Notes under the pieces: model-generated
Seen by the model: only the letters and a program-made list of their open reading frames with translations
What the model was told of the DNA's origin: nothing
Database searches by the model: none
Assembly: GCF_026340975.1 (NCBI RefSeq)
Contig: NZ_JAPEOS010000001.1
Coordinates: 3,133,001-3,197,000 of the forward strand
Direction of reading: 5' to 3'
DNA: 64,000 nucleotides
Source of the DNA: Streptomyces sp. NBC_01214
Lineage (GTDB): Bacteria; Actinomycetota; Actinomycetes; Streptomycetales; Streptomycetaceae
Position numbers and translations under genes: made by a program
Shown here: piece after piece, positions 50,438 through 59,145 of the stretch
How positions within the stretch are numbered: the first letter of the stretch is position 1
Layout of the letters: the number at the start of each line of letters is the position of its first letter

Positions 50438-50475
50438 GATCCGGCCCTGTCGCCGGATCCCGATCAGGCGACAGG
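50438..50475 (+). promoter_or_regulatory. Overlapping, mutually exclusive hairpins
   Basis: CCTGTCGCC (50446-50454) pairs perfectly with GGCGACAGG (50467-50475). GATCCGG (50438-50444) pairs with CCGGATC (50453-50459), using bases of the first stem. They sit between ureD and the peptidase gene and may be a terminator, an operator or an attenuator-like leader. Confidence 0.5.
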
Positions 50476-50551
50476 ATCCCCCTGCACGCCGACGACCGAA
50501 ACGACCAACTCGGCCGCCCACGGCCGTACCTGATGCAGGGGGAACAACCAC

Positions 50552-52225
50552 GTGATACGCAACGCGGCGCTGGGGAGCGCCGCCACACTGATCACCGGCA
50601 CACTCGCGGCGAGCCTGCTGCTGGCCCCGCCCGCCGCAGCGGCCTCCGCCGGCAGCGACGGCAAGGTGCCGGAGGCGCTGGGCGTCCAGATCGCCGCCGC
50701 CCGCGCCGCACGCGCCGGGATCGACTGGAAGGACTGCCCGGCGGACTGGGGCTTCGAGAAGCCCATCCAGTGCGGATGGGTGAAGGTCCCGCTCGACTAC
50801 GCGAAGCCGTACGGCAAGACCATCGACATCGCCGTCGACCGCATCGGCAGCACGGGCACCAAGGAGGAGCGCCAGGGCGCGCTCGTCTACAACCCCGGCG
50901 GCCCGGGTGGTTCCGGCATGCGCTTCCCGCGCCGCGTCACCACCAAGAGCCCGCTGTGGGTCAACACCTCCAAGGCCTACGACTTTGTGGGCTTCGACCC
51001 CCGCGGCGTCGGCCACTCGGCGCCGATCTCCTGCATCGACCCGCAGGAGTTCGTCAAGGCCCCCAAGGCCGACCCGGTCCCGGACTCCGAGGCCGACAAG
51101 CGCGCCCAGCGCAAGCTCGCCGCCGCGTACGCGGACGGCTGCAAGGAGCGCAGCGGCGAGATGCTGCCGCACATGACCACGCCGAACACCGCGCGCGACC
51201 TCGACGTGATCCGGGCCGGCCTCGGCGAGAAGAAGCTGAACTACCTCGGCGTCTCCTACGGCACCTACCTGGGCGGGGTCTACGCGACCCTCTTCCCGAC
51301 CCACGTGCGCCGCATGATCGTCGACAGCGTGGTGGACCCGTCGCAGGACAACATCTGGTACGAGGCCAACCTCGGCCAGGACGTCGCCTTCCAGATGCGC
51401 TGGAACGACTGGCAGGACTGGGTCGCCAAGAACGACGCCGTCTTCCACCTCGGAGACACCCGCGCCAAGGTCGAGGCCCGCTACCAGAAGCTGCGCGCCA
51501 AGGCCAAGGCCAAGCCGCTCGGCGGGATCGTCGGCCCGGCCGAGCTCATCGGCTTCTTCCAGGGCGCCCCGTACTACGACTCCTCCTGGGTGCCCGTCGC
51601 CCAGACCTGGGCCGCGTACGAGGCCGGTGACGAGCAGGCGCTCGTCGACGCCATCGCCCCGGACATGACGGACATCAAGGGCAACGCGGCGTCGGAGAAC
51701 GGCAACGCCGTCTACACCGCCGTCGAGTGCGCCGACGCGAAGTGGCCCACCAGCTGGTCCAAGTGGGACCGGGACAACAGCAAGCTGCACCAGAAGTACC
51801 CGTTCCTGACCTGGTCCAACGCGTGGATGAACCTCCCCTGCGCGACCTGGAAGGCCAAGCAGAGCACCCCGATCGCGGTCGGCGCCAAGCGCGGGCTGCC
51901 GCCCGTACTGATCGTCCAGTCCGAGCGCGACGCCGCCACCCCGTACAAGGGCGCGGTCGAACTGCACCGCCGCCTCGCCGGCTCGCGGCTGATCACCGAG
52001 AAGGGCGCGGGCTCGCACGGTGTCACCAGCCTGCTGAACCCCTGCATCAACACCCGGGTGGACTCCTACCTGCTCACCGGCAAGGTCGACGCCAAGGACG
52101 TGACGTGCACCCCGCACGCCACCCCCGTGGCACCGGCCCCGTCCGCGGCGAAGTCCCTGTCGTCCGACGCGCCGGCCGAGTCCTCGGTCTTCCCGGCGCC
52201 GGAGGAGCTTCCCGCCATCCGGTAA
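50552..52225 (+). CDS. Secreted alpha/beta hydrolase, tripeptidyl aminopeptidase (TAP) family
   Basis: The 557-aa protein starts at GTG 50552 (MIRNAALGSAATLITGTLAASLLLAPPAAAA), with a Sec signal peptide ending near AAAA. The S33-family catalytic triad is visible: GVSYGTY (Ser235), SERDAATP (Asp460) and GSHGVT (His489). YNPGGPGGSG is the oxyanion-region block seen in Streptomyces TAP/SlpD enzymes, which remove N-terminal tripeptides. A Ser/Ala/Pro-rich tail follows the domain. It acts outside the cell on peptides; whether it is free or wall-associated cannot be read. Confidence 0.92.
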   Translation: MIRNAALGSAATLITGTLAASLLLAPPAAAASAGSDGKVPEALGVQIAAARAARAGIDWKDCPADWGFEKPIQCGWVKVPLDYAKPYGKTIDIAVDRIGSTGTKEERQGALVYNPGGPGGSGMRFPRRVTTKSPLWVNTSKAYDFVGFDPRGVGHSAPISCIDPQEFVKAPKADPVPDSEADKRAQRKLAAAYADGCKERSGEMLPHMTTPNTARDLDVIRAGLGEKKLNYLGVSYGTYLGGVYATLFPTHVRRMIVDSVVDPSQDNIWYEANLGQDVAFQMRWNDWQDWVAKNDAVFHLGDTRAKVEARYQKLRAKAKAKPLGGIVGPAELIGFFQGAPYYDSSWVPVAQTWAAYEAGDEQALVDAIAPDMTDIKGNAASENGNAVYTAVECADAKWPTSWSKWDRDNSKLHQKYPFLTWSNAWMNLPCATWKAKQSTPIAVGAKRGLPPVLIVQSERDAATPYKGAVELHRRLAGSRLITEKGAGSHGVTSLLNPCINTRVDSYLLTGKVDAKDVTCTPHATPVAPAPSAAKSLSSDAPAESSVFPAPEELPAIR

Positions 52226-52253
52226 GGACCGGCGGGAGCGAGCGGGAGAAGGC

Positions 52254-52964
52254 TCAGCGCGCGGTGCGCCGGGCCTTCTTCCGCTGTTCCTCCTCCTCGG
52301 CCTTGACCTCGGCCGCGTACCGGTCGACGTACTCCTGGCCGGACAGCCCGAGGATCGCGTACATGATCTCGTCCGTGACCGCCCGCAGGACCGCCCGCTC
52401 GCCCTCCATCCCGGCGTACCGGGAGAAGTCCAGCGGCTCGCCGAAGCGGATCGTCACCCGCCGGATCTTCGGGATCTTCTTCCCGGGCGGCTGGATCTCG
52501 AAGGTGCCGACCATCGCGCAGGGCACCACGGGCACCCGGGCGCCCAGGGCCATCGCCGCCACACCCACCTTGCCCTTGTAGAGCCGGCCGTCGTGCGAGC
52601 GCGTGCCCTCCGGGTAGATGCCCAACAGCTCGTCCTTGGCCAGGACGGCCAGCCCCTCGCGCAGCGCGGCCTGCCCGGCGTCCTTGCCCGACCGGTCCAC
52701 GGGGATCTGCCCGGCGCTGCGGAAGAAGAACGCGGTGAGCCGGCCCTTGACCCCGGGACCGGTGAAGTACTCGGCCTTGGCCAGGAAGGTGATCCGCCGC
52801 TTGAGGATGGCGGGCATCAGGAAGTGGTCGGAGAAGGACAGGTGATTGCCCGCGACGATGGCCGCACCCTCGGCGGGGATGTTCTCCAGGCCCTCGATCC
52901 GGGGTCTGAACAGCAGCCGCAGCAGCGGGCCGAGCAACACGTGCTTGAGCAAGTGGTAGAACAC
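52254..52964 (-). CDS. 1-acyl-sn-glycerol-3-phosphate acyltransferase (PlsC family)
   Basis: The 236-aa enzyme starts at GTG 52964 (MFYHLLKHVLLGPLLRLLF). It has the acyltransferase blocks NHLSFSD (His41/Asp46), YPEGTRS (about 117-123) and a VPVVPCAMVGT segment. A short hydrophobic N-terminus anchors it to the inner membrane. It transfers an acyl chain to lysophosphatidate or a related acceptor. The C-terminus is strongly charged (KAEEEEQRKKARRTAR). Confidence 0.92.
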   Translation of the reverse strand: MFYHLLKHVLLGPLLRLLFRPRIEGLENIPAEGAAIVAGNHLSFSDHFLMPAILKRRITFLAKAEYFTGPGVKGRLTAFFFRSAGQIPVDRSGKDAGQAALREGLAVLAKDELLGIYPEGTRSHDGRLYKGKVGVAAMALGARVPVVPCAMVGTFEIQPPGKKIPKIRRVTIRFGEPLDFSRYAGMEGERAVLRAVTDEIMYAILGLSGQEYVDRYAAEVKAEEEEQRKKARRTAR

Positions 52965-53048
52965 CAGGCCGCTCCCGTCGACATCCCGTTGTCACAGCCA
53001 TTTTACGGACGGTGAGCCACGGGAAGCAGGGGGCGGACGGGACCTTGC

Positions 53049-53207
53049 TCAGACATTGCGCGTGGCGGCCATCCCGGCGGTCAGCAGCCCCAGCACCACC
53101 CAGCCGAACCACAGCCAGCCGTTGCTGCCGAGGGCCACGGAATACGTGGCCACGGCCACCAGAGCGGCGAAGGTCATCACGGCCATCGCCTTAACGGATC
53201 CGGTCAT
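53049..53207 (-). CDS. Small membrane protein (52 aa)
   Basis: ATG 53207 to TGA 53049 encodes MTGSVKAMAVMTFAALVAVATY and a second hydrophobic stretch (GWLWFGWVVLGLLTAGMAA), giving two predicted transmembrane helices. It is in frame with a longer open frame, but the part upstream is antisense-like and overlaps ctaG in another frame. It follows ctaG by 32 bp on the same strand, so it may be a small partner of the oxidase-assembly gene. Confidence 0.72.
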   Translation of the reverse strand: MTGSVKAMAVMTFAALVAVATYSVALGSNGWLWFGWVVLGLLTAGMAATRNV

Positions 53208-53239
53208 GCCCCATGGTCGCGCGCGAAGGCGGTGTCGCG

Positions 53240-54202
53240 CTACTGGCCACGCGCTCGGAGCGAGGCGAGATACGCGTTGTACGCCGCCAGCTCCTTGTCG
53301 CCGTTGCGGTCCTCGGCCCGGTCGGACCGCCGAGCGGCCCGCTGCTCGGAGTGGTACCACTGGTAGACGAGGGCGATCAGGACCAGCACCGAGGGGATCT
53401 CGCTGAAGGCCCAGGCGATGCCGCCGCCCCACTGCTGGTCGAGCAGGGGGTCGATGCCGAGGGACGCCGGCGGGTTCGCGTACGTCTTGATCATCGGCTG
53501 GCTCGCCATCATCAGGGCGATGCCGAAGAAGGCGTGGAAGGGCATGCCCGCGAACAGTTCCAGCATCCGCATCACGTAGCCCGGCCGGTGCGGACCCGGG
53601 TCGATGCCCATGATCGGCCAGAAGAAGATGAGGCCGACCGCGAGGAAGTGGAGCATCATCGCGATGTGCCCGGTCCGGCTCTCCATCAGGAAGTCGAAGA
53701 GCGGGGTGAAGTACAGGGCGTAGAGGCTCGCGATGAACATCGGGATCGTGAAGGCCGGGTGGGTGATCACCTTCATGTACCGGCTGTGCAGCAGCATCAG
53801 CAGCAGCTCGCGGGGCCCCTTGCTGCCGCGGGCCGCCGGCGGCAGCGCACGCAGCGCCAACGTCACCGGGGCGCCCAGCAGCACCAGGATCGGGGTGACC
53901 ATGCTGATCACCATGTGCTGGACCATGTGGACGCTGAACATGACCATGCCGTAGTCGTTCAGCTTGGTGCACATCACGAGGAGCACGGTCAGCACGCCCA
54001 CGGTGAAGGCGATGGTCCGGCCCAGCGGCCAGGCGTCCCCGCGCCGGCGCAGCCGCAGCACGCCCCACCCGTACAGGGCGAGCCCGACCAGCGAGCCGAT
54101 CAGGAAGAAGGAGTCGAAGGAGAGCTCCAGCCCGCGCCCGAGAGTGAACGGCGGCAGGTCCATGTCCATGTGCATGTCCATGCCGTGCCCGCTGTGATCC
54201 AT
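53240..54202 (-). CDS. ctaG: Cytochrome c oxidase assembly protein CtaG (caa3 type)
   Basis: The 320-aa protein starts at ATG 54202 (MDHSGHGMDMHMDMD). It has seven hydrophobic segments with conserved histidines (FSVHMVQHMVISMVTP; ITHPAF; GHIAMMLHFLAVG; MPFHAFFGIALMM), as in the caa3_CtaG family, which helps insert copper into cytochrome oxidase. Residues 1-15 hold five Met and three His, a copper-binding-like tail facing out. The C-terminus is an Arg/Asp-rich cytoplasmic tail (QRAARRSDRAEDRNGD). No cta structural genes are in the window. Confidence 0.92.
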   Translation of the reverse strand: MDHSGHGMDMHMDMDLPPFTLGRGLELSFDSFFLIGSLVGLALYGWGVLRLRRRGDAWPLGRTIAFTVGVLTVLLVMCTKLNDYGMVMFSVHMVQHMVISMVTPILVLLGAPVTLALRALPPAARGSKGPRELLLMLLHSRYMKVITHPAFTIPMFIASLYALYFTPLFDFLMESRTGHIAMMLHFLAVGLIFFWPIMGIDPGPHRPGYVMRMLELFAGMPFHAFFGIALMMASQPMIKTYANPPASLGIDPLLDQQWGGGIAWAFSEIPSVLVLIALVYQWYHSEQRAARRSDRAEDRNGDKELAAYNAYLASLRARGQ

Positions 54203-54305
54203 CTGTTCACTCCCTTGACCGTGATGCCCCACCACAGTAATGCCGCCCCCGTACGCTCTTGCGCGCGGGGGCGGCCCAGGATAAAAGGGGCGCACAAAAG
54301 GGACG

Positions 54306-55331
54306 TCAGAGAACCGTCTGCGCCTCGTCGTAGCGGTCGGCCGGAACCGTCTTGAGGGTCGACGTGGCCTCGGCGAGCGGCACCATCACGATGTCCGTCC
54401 CGCGCAGCGCGGTCAGCATGCCGAACTCGCCCCGGTGCGCCGCCTCCACCGCGTGCCAGCCGAAGCGCGTGGCGAGGACCCGGTCGTACGCGGTGGGCGT
54501 GCCGCCGCGCTGCACGTGGCCCAGGATGACCGGCCGGGCCTCCTTGCCCAGACGGTGCTCCAGCTCCACGGCGAGGCGGTTGCCGATGCCGGCGAACCGC
54601 TCGTGCCCGTACATGTCGACGCCGCCCTCCTCCAGGTCCATCGACCCGGGCCGCGGCTTGGCGCCCTCGGCGACCACGACGATCGCGAACCGCTTGCCCG
54701 CGGAGAAGCGCTCGCCGACGATCTCCGTCAGCTGCTCGATGTCGAAGGGGCGCTCCGGTACGACGATCGCGTGCGCGCCGGCCGCCATGCCCGAGTGCAG
54801 GGCGATCCAGCCCGTGTGGCGGCCCATGACCTCCACGACCATCACGCGCTGGTGGGACTCGGCGGTGGTCTTCAGCCGGTCCAGCGCCTCCGTGGCCACC
54901 CCGACGGCGGTGTCGAAGCCGAAGGTGACGTCGGTGGAGGCGATGTCGTTGTCGATGGTCTTCGGGACGCCGACGATGGGCAGACCGGCCTGCGAGAGCA
55001 GGTTCGCCGCCTTCAGGGTGCCCTCGCCGCCGATCGGGATGATCGCGTCGAGGCCGAGGTCCGCGACGTGGCCGCGGGCGCGCTCCACGCCGTCGCGCAG
55101 GTGCGCGGGCTGGACCCGGGAAGAGCCGAGGATGGTGCCGCCGCGGGCGAGGATGCCACCGACGGCGTCGAGGTCGAGCTTGCGGTAGTCCGCCTCCAGC
55201 AGGCCCTTCCAGCCGTCGAGGAAGCCGATCACCTCATCGCCGTGGTCGACCACGGCACGGTGCACGACGGAGCGGATGACGGCGTTGAGACCGGGGCAGT
55301 CGCCACCGGAAGTGAGCACACCTATGCGCAT
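54306..55331 (-). CDS. pfkA: 6-phosphofructokinase
   Basis: The 341-aa enzyme starts at ATG 55331 (MRIGVLTSGGDCPGLNAVI). It has the phosphofructokinase blocks LTSGGDCPG, IPIGGEGTLKAA and PKTIDNDI. The pair Gly in GGEGT with Lys in PKTID matches the actinobacterial group that uses ATP, whereas pyrophosphate enzymes have Asp in GGDDT. It phosphorylates fructose-6-phosphate in glycolysis. Streptomyces often carries several pfkA copies; which one this is cannot be told. Confidence 0.94.
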   Translation of the reverse strand: MRIGVLTSGGDCPGLNAVIRSVVHRAVVDHGDEVIGFLDGWKGLLEADYRKLDLDAVGGILARGGTILGSSRVQPAHLRDGVERARGHVADLGLDAIIPIGGEGTLKAANLLSQAGLPIVGVPKTIDNDIASTDVTFGFDTAVGVATEALDRLKTTAESHQRVMVVEVMGRHTGWIALHSGMAAGAHAIVVPERPFDIEQLTEIVGERFSAGKRFAIVVVAEGAKPRPGSMDLEEGGVDMYGHERFAGIGNRLAVELEHRLGKEARPVILGHVQRGGTPTAYDRVLATRFGWHAVEAAHRGEFGMLTALRGTDIVMVPLAEATSTLKTVPADRYDEAQTVL

Positions 55332-55470
55332 GGCAGGAACGGACCTTTGCAACGTGGGCCGACGACCGGACCACGTCGTCCGGTTGGAACTAACGCCACC
55401 CTACAAGCGCCGGAGCGGTGGGCTGAACCATCCTCCACATGCTGGTCGCACTCCTCGTGCAAAACCACGT

Positions 55471-55502
55471 CGGCCCGGTTCCCCCTAGGGAAAACCGGGC
55501 CG
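55471..55502. terminator. Terminator hairpin between gatD and pfkA
   Basis: CGGCCCGGTT (55471-55480) and AACCGGGCCG (55493-55502) form a perfect 10-bp stem, with TTCCC/GGGAA pairing possible inside. On the minus strand, the gatD reading direction, TTTT follows about 8 bases later, so it probably terminates the murT-gatD transcript. Confidence 0.8.
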
Positions 55503-55546
55503 AACACATGATGGAAGGGCCGCCCTGATGAGCGGTTTTCCGGGTG

Positions 55547-56275
55547 CTACGCGGGCTGCGTCGCGGCGGCGATGCGCTCCGCGCGCAGCGCCTCGTACCA
55601 CCGGTCGTCTATGGCCGGCAGCGCGTTCACGTCGAGGGCCAGCTTCAGCAGCAGGTCCGCGATCTGCGGGTTGCGGGCCATCACGGGACCGTGCATGTAC
55701 GTGCCGAACACCGTGTCGTTGTACGCGCCTTCGGTGCCGTCACCGGTGCCGTTGCCACGGCCCATGGTCACCCGGGCGAACGCCTTGGCCGTCGGGCCGA
55801 GGTGGGTCACGCCCTGGTGGTTCTCGAAGCCCGTCAGCTGCGGCAGGCCCAGGCGCGGGTCGATGTCCGCGAGGACGTCACCGACGCACCGCTCGCCCTC
55901 ACCGCGCACGGTGACGACGTCCAGCAGGCCGAGGCCCTCCTGGCGCTGGCCCTGGTCGTTGACGAATTCCTTGCCGAGGATCTGGTACCCGGCGCAGACG
56001 GAGAAGACGATCGCCCCGTTCGAGACGGCCCGCTCCAGACCGCCGTCGCGCAGCAGGCGCTCCGCGGCCAGGCGCTGCGGCCGGTCCTCGCCGCCGCCGA
56101 TCAGGTAGATGTCGCCCGAGGTGGGGATCGGCTGGTCGCTGCGCACGTCCACGCGCTGCACGTCCAGGCCGCGCTGGCGCGCCCGGCGTTCCACCACGAG
56201 GGCGTTGCCCTGGTCTCCGTAGGTGCTCAGCAGGTCCGGGTAGACCCACACCAGACGCAGGCTGTTGTCGCTCAT
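55547..56275 (-). CDS. gatD: Lipid II isoglutaminyl synthase, glutamine amidotransferase subunit GatD
   Basis: The 242-aa CobQ-like class I amidotransferase starts at ATG 56275. It has SVCAGYQILG with nucleophile Cys94 and TYMHGPVMARNP with His195, and WVYPDLLSTYGDQGN at the N-terminus. It supplies ammonia from glutamine to MurT for amidation of D-glutamate in the peptidoglycan stem. The upstream gene on the same strand is murT, 20 bp away. Confidence 0.93.
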   Translation of the reverse strand: MSDNSLRLVWVYPDLLSTYGDQGNALVVERRARQRGLDVQRVDVRSDQPIPTSGDIYLIGGGEDRPQRLAAERLLRDGGLERAVSNGAIVFSVCAGYQILGKEFVNDQGQRQEGLGLLDVVTVRGEGERCVGDVLADIDPRLGLPQLTGFENHQGVTHLGPTAKAFARVTMGRGNGTGDGTEGAYNDTVFGTYMHGPVMARNPQIADLLLKLALDVNALPAIDDRWYEALRAERIAAATQPA

Positions 56276-56295
56276 GCTCTTGTCCTCTATGGGTA

Positions 56296-57534
56296 CTAGT
56301 TGCCGACGCGGCGGCGCACGTCCTGGAAGGCGGTGTAGTTGGCGATCAGCTCGATCTGGCCAGGCGGCGCGAGCTGCACGGCCTCGTCGAGGGTGTCGCA
56401 CACGCGGAAGTCCAGGCCCGCGACCTCCAGGCGGACCGCGAGGTCCAGCTTGCGGTCGCCGATCACGAAGATCGGGTGACCGGCGAGCCGCGGGTAGTCC
56501 ACGTCCCACAGCCAGGAGGTGTCGGTGCCGTCGGCGCCGCGCGCGTTCACCGAGAGGATCACCGGGGTCGGCGGGGGATCGATCAGAGAAAACGTTTCGA
56601 GCCAGCCCGCCGGGTTCTTCGCGAGCAGCAGCCGCAGCTCACGGCCCTGGAAGTTCACCACGTCGTAGCGGCCGGCGACGGCCTGCACCTGGTACATCCG
56701 CTCCAGCGCCACCTGCGGCGGTACGCCGAAGACGGCGGCCACGGCGGCCGAGGTGGCGGCATTGGCCTTGTTGGCGCGGCCGGGCAGCTGGAGGTGGATC
56801 GGCCAGGCCGAGCCGTGCGGGTCCAGGACGTGGTCGCCGGAGAGCACCCACGTCGGGGTCGGTCGCCGGAATCCGCACTCGCCGCAGAACCAGTCGTCGC
56901 CCGGGCGCTGCATGACGCCGCCGCAGGAGGGGCACGACCAGGCGTCGTCCTTCCACTCCTGGCCGGCCGCGACCCACACCACGTTCTGGGAGGAGGAGGC
57001 GGACCACACGATCAGCGGGTCGTCGCAGTTGGCGACGATGACCGCCTTGGAGCCCTGGAGCCCCTCGCGCCACTTCTCCGCGAGCATGCGGGTCTCGGCA
57101 GCGCGGTCCAGCTGGTCGCGGGAGAGGTTGAGCAGGGCGATCACCTTGGGGGTGACGTCCCGGGCCACTCCGGCCAGGTACTTCTCGTCCACCTCGATGA
57201 CGCCGTACTTGGCGTCCGAGCCTCCGGCCAGCGCGGAGGTGATGCCGGCCGGCATGTTGGCGCCGAGGGCGTTGGAGACGACCGGACCGCTGGCCCGCAG
57301 GGCCTCCGCGATCAGTCGGGTCGTCGTGGTCTTGCCGTTCGTCGCGGAGACGAGGACGACATCGAGATGTTGCGCCAGCGCGCCGAGAAGATCGGGGTCG
57401 AGCCTGAGTGCGACCTTGCCACCGATTACCGATCCGCTTCCGCGTCCCGCGGCCCGCGACACCGCCGCCGCGGCCTTGCCCGCCGTCACGGCCAGCTTGG
57501 CCCGCGGCGAAAGCGGCTCCGTGTTGCCTGCCAT
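56296..57534 (-). CDS. murT: Lipid II isoglutaminyl synthase, Mur ligase-like subunit MurT
   Basis: The 412-aa protein starts at ATG 57534 after AAGGAGG. It has the Mur ligase P-loop SATNGKTTT (63-71), the conserved NANKANAATSA-like segment (GRANKANAATSAA), and a C-terminal DUF1727 domain. A four-cysteine zinc ribbon, CPSC (201/204) and CGEC (217/220), is inserted in the central domain, as in known MurT proteins. With GatD it converts D-isoglutamate in lipid II to D-isoglutamine. It is divergent from def. Confidence 0.93.
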   Translation of the reverse strand: MAGNTEPLSPRAKLAVTAGKAAAAVSRAAGRGSGSVIGGKVALRLDPDLLGALAQHLDVVLVSATNGKTTTTRLIAEALRASGPVVSNALGANMPAGITSALAGGSDAKYGVIEVDEKYLAGVARDVTPKVIALLNLSRDQLDRAAETRMLAEKWREGLQGSKAVIVANCDDPLIVWSASSSQNVVWVAAGQEWKDDAWSCPSCGGVMQRPGDDWFCGECGFRRPTPTWVLSGDHVLDPHGSAWPIHLQLPGRANKANAATSAAVAAVFGVPPQVALERMYQVQAVAGRYDVVNFQGRELRLLLAKNPAGWLETFSLIDPPPTPVILSVNARGADGTDTSWLWDVDYPRLAGHPIFVIGDRKLDLAVRLEVAGLDFRVCDTLDEAVQLAPPGQIELIANYTAFQDVRRRVGN

Positions 57535-57657
57535 CGTCCCTTGTCCTCCTTGCGTCGGTCGGCCCCAGCCTATCCAGTACCGGCCGGAGCCTTGACCGCG
57601 GCGCCCCCGCCCGGCCGCGGATCTCCTCATATAGTCGCCCGTCGTAGGGTTGAGGCC

Positions 57658-58224
57658 ATGCGACAGCGCCCCATTCCCGGTACCTCCGGCCTCGTCCGCC
57701 CCATGAGCCTGTTGGGTGATCCGGTGCTCCACTCCGCGTGCGCGGAAGTCACCGCATTCGGCCCGGAACTCGACCGGCTCATCGAGGACATGTTCGCCAC
57801 GATGTACGCCGCCGAGGGCGTCGGGCTCGCCGCGAACCAGATCGGCGTCGGACAGCGGGTGTTCGTGTACGACTGCCCCGACGACGAGGACGTCCGCCAC
57901 GTCGGGCACATCGTCAACCCGCGGTTGGTGACGGCCGACGGGGACGAGTTCCGGGGGCCGGAGGGGTGCCTGTCCCTGCCGGGGCTGGAGGCGGGGACGG
58001 TCCGCTTCGACCACGCGGTGGTGGAAGGCGTCACGTCGGACGGTGCGGCCGTCCGGATCGTCGGGACGGGGTTCTTCGCGCGGTGCCTCCAGCACGAGTG
58101 CGACCACCTCGACGGGACGGTGTACGCGGACCGCGTGACGGGCCTGCGCGCCCGTCGCCTGCGGCGTGCCATCCGAAAGACCCCCTGGGGAGCGGAGGGC
58201 GTCTCCAGCCTCGCCGGCGTTTGA
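57658..58224 (+). CDS. def: Peptide deformylase
   Basis: The 188-aa metalloenzyme starts at ATG 57658. The three family motifs are intact: GVGLAANQIG (54-63), EGCLSLPG (Cys104) and QHECDHLDG (His146, Glu147, His150). It removes the N-formyl group from new proteins using Fe or Zn. A -10-like TATAGT lies at 57630-57635. The basic C-terminus (LRARRLRRAIRKTPW) is usual for actinobacterial forms. Streptomyces often carries more than one def. Confidence 0.94.
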   Translation: MRQRPIPGTSGLVRPMSLLGDPVLHSACAEVTAFGPELDRLIEDMFATMYAAEGVGLAANQIGVGQRVFVYDCPDDEDVRHVGHIVNPRLVTADGDEFRGPEGCLSLPGLEAGTVRFDHAVVEGVTSDGAAVRIVGTGFFARCLQHECDHLDGTVYADRVTGLRARRLRRAIRKTPWGAEGVSSLAGV

Positions 58225-58237
58225 GCAGGGGCCACCT

Positions 58238-58338
58238 CCCAGCGGTAGCTGGGGGAAGGCCCGGGCGGAGCCCGGTGCCCGGTGGAGCCGGGTTTCCTGG
58301 GGCTCCGCCCAGACCCCGCGCCTCGAACTCCGGCGGGG
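58238..58338. repeat. Structured intergenic repeat (relative of the 38-kb repeat)
   Basis: It has two parts. CCCAGC-GGTA-GCTGGG (58238-58253) is a perfect hairpin. Further on, CTGGGGCTCCGCCCAG (58297-58312) and CCCCGC...GCGGGG (58314-58338) are a diverged copy of the repeat at 38342, keeping the same two stems. It separates the convergent def and TetR genes and may act as their terminator. Confidence 0.75.
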
Positions 58339-58379
58339 CTGAAAGGGCGAGGCTGACACGGTGGGGCCGAAACAGCGGG

Positions 58380-59024
58380 CTAGAAGCCCGGGCCGTCCTT
58401 GCGGTTGCCGGCGGTGGCCAGGCGGCCCCAGAGGAGGTCCGTGAGGCCGGCGACCAGGTCCGCGCGCTCGCAGGGGCGTTCGCCCAGCCACCAGTCGCCG
58501 GCCGCGTGCATCATGCCGACGATGCCGTGGCCCCAGATCCGGGCGAGGCGTTCGCCCCCCGGACCGAGGTCCACCCGTTCGCCGATCACCTCGGCCAGTT
58601 CCTCGCCGAGCCGGCGCAGCAGCGGGGCCGAGTGCAGGCCGACGTCGAAGCCGCGTTCGGCGCTGTGGGAGTCCTCGGCCGGGTGCATCAGGAAGCGGTA
58701 GACCTGCGGGCGGGCCTCGATGGCGGCAAGATAGGTGTCGAGGGTCGCCTCCACCCGGCGGCGCCGCTCGGCGGGGGCGTCGAGCGCGGCCCGCAGCGAG
58801 TCGAGCAGGGCGTCGGTGTGCCGGACGGCGAGGGCCTGGTAGAGGCCCGCCTTGTCCCCGAAGTGCCGGTAGAGGATGGGCTTGGTGATGCCGGCCTCCG
58901 CCGCGATCGCGTTCATGGAGGCCCCGGGGCCGTCCCTGAGCACGACCCGGTCGGCGGCTTCGAGCAGTTCCCGACGGCGGCGTTCGGCCGCTCCCGGCTC
59001 ACCGGCCTGCTGAGTGGTCTCCAT
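58380..59024 (-). CDS. TetR family transcriptional regulator
   Basis: The 214-aa protein has an N-terminal TetR HTH (MNAIAAEAGITKPILYRHFGDKAGLYQAL, about 37-65) and an alpha-helical ligand domain (HAPLLRRLGEEL-like, IWGHGIVGMMHAAGDWWL). It starts at ATG 59024 and is divergent from an acyl-CoA dehydrogenase. Two operator-like palindromes lie over that gene's promoter, so it probably represses it and is released by an acyl-CoA or fatty acid. This is inference from position. Confidence 0.92.
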   Translation of the reverse strand: METTQQAGEPGAAERRRRELLEAADRVVLRDGPGASMNAIAAEAGITKPILYRHFGDKAGLYQALAVRHTDALLDSLRAALDAPAERRRRVEATLDTYLAAIEARPQVYRFLMHPAEDSHSAERGFDVGLHSAPLLRRLGEELAEVIGERVDLGPGGERLARIWGHGIVGMMHAAGDWWLGERPCERADLVAGLTDLLWGRLATAGNRKDGPGF

Positions 59025-59145
59025 GACGTGTTTCTCTCCCCGCCCTTGCGATGTGCGTGACGCCCACGCAACGTAACACCCCGCACACCCTGTCGATCGA
59101 ATCGGAGGTCACGTCGTCCGGCGTCGTGGCCGGTGCGGACGGTGC

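Noticed and set aside
50081..52117. 678-aa minus-strand frame over the peptidase gene
   Set aside because: It is antisense to a protein with signal peptide and complete catalytic triad; no motif is visible in it.
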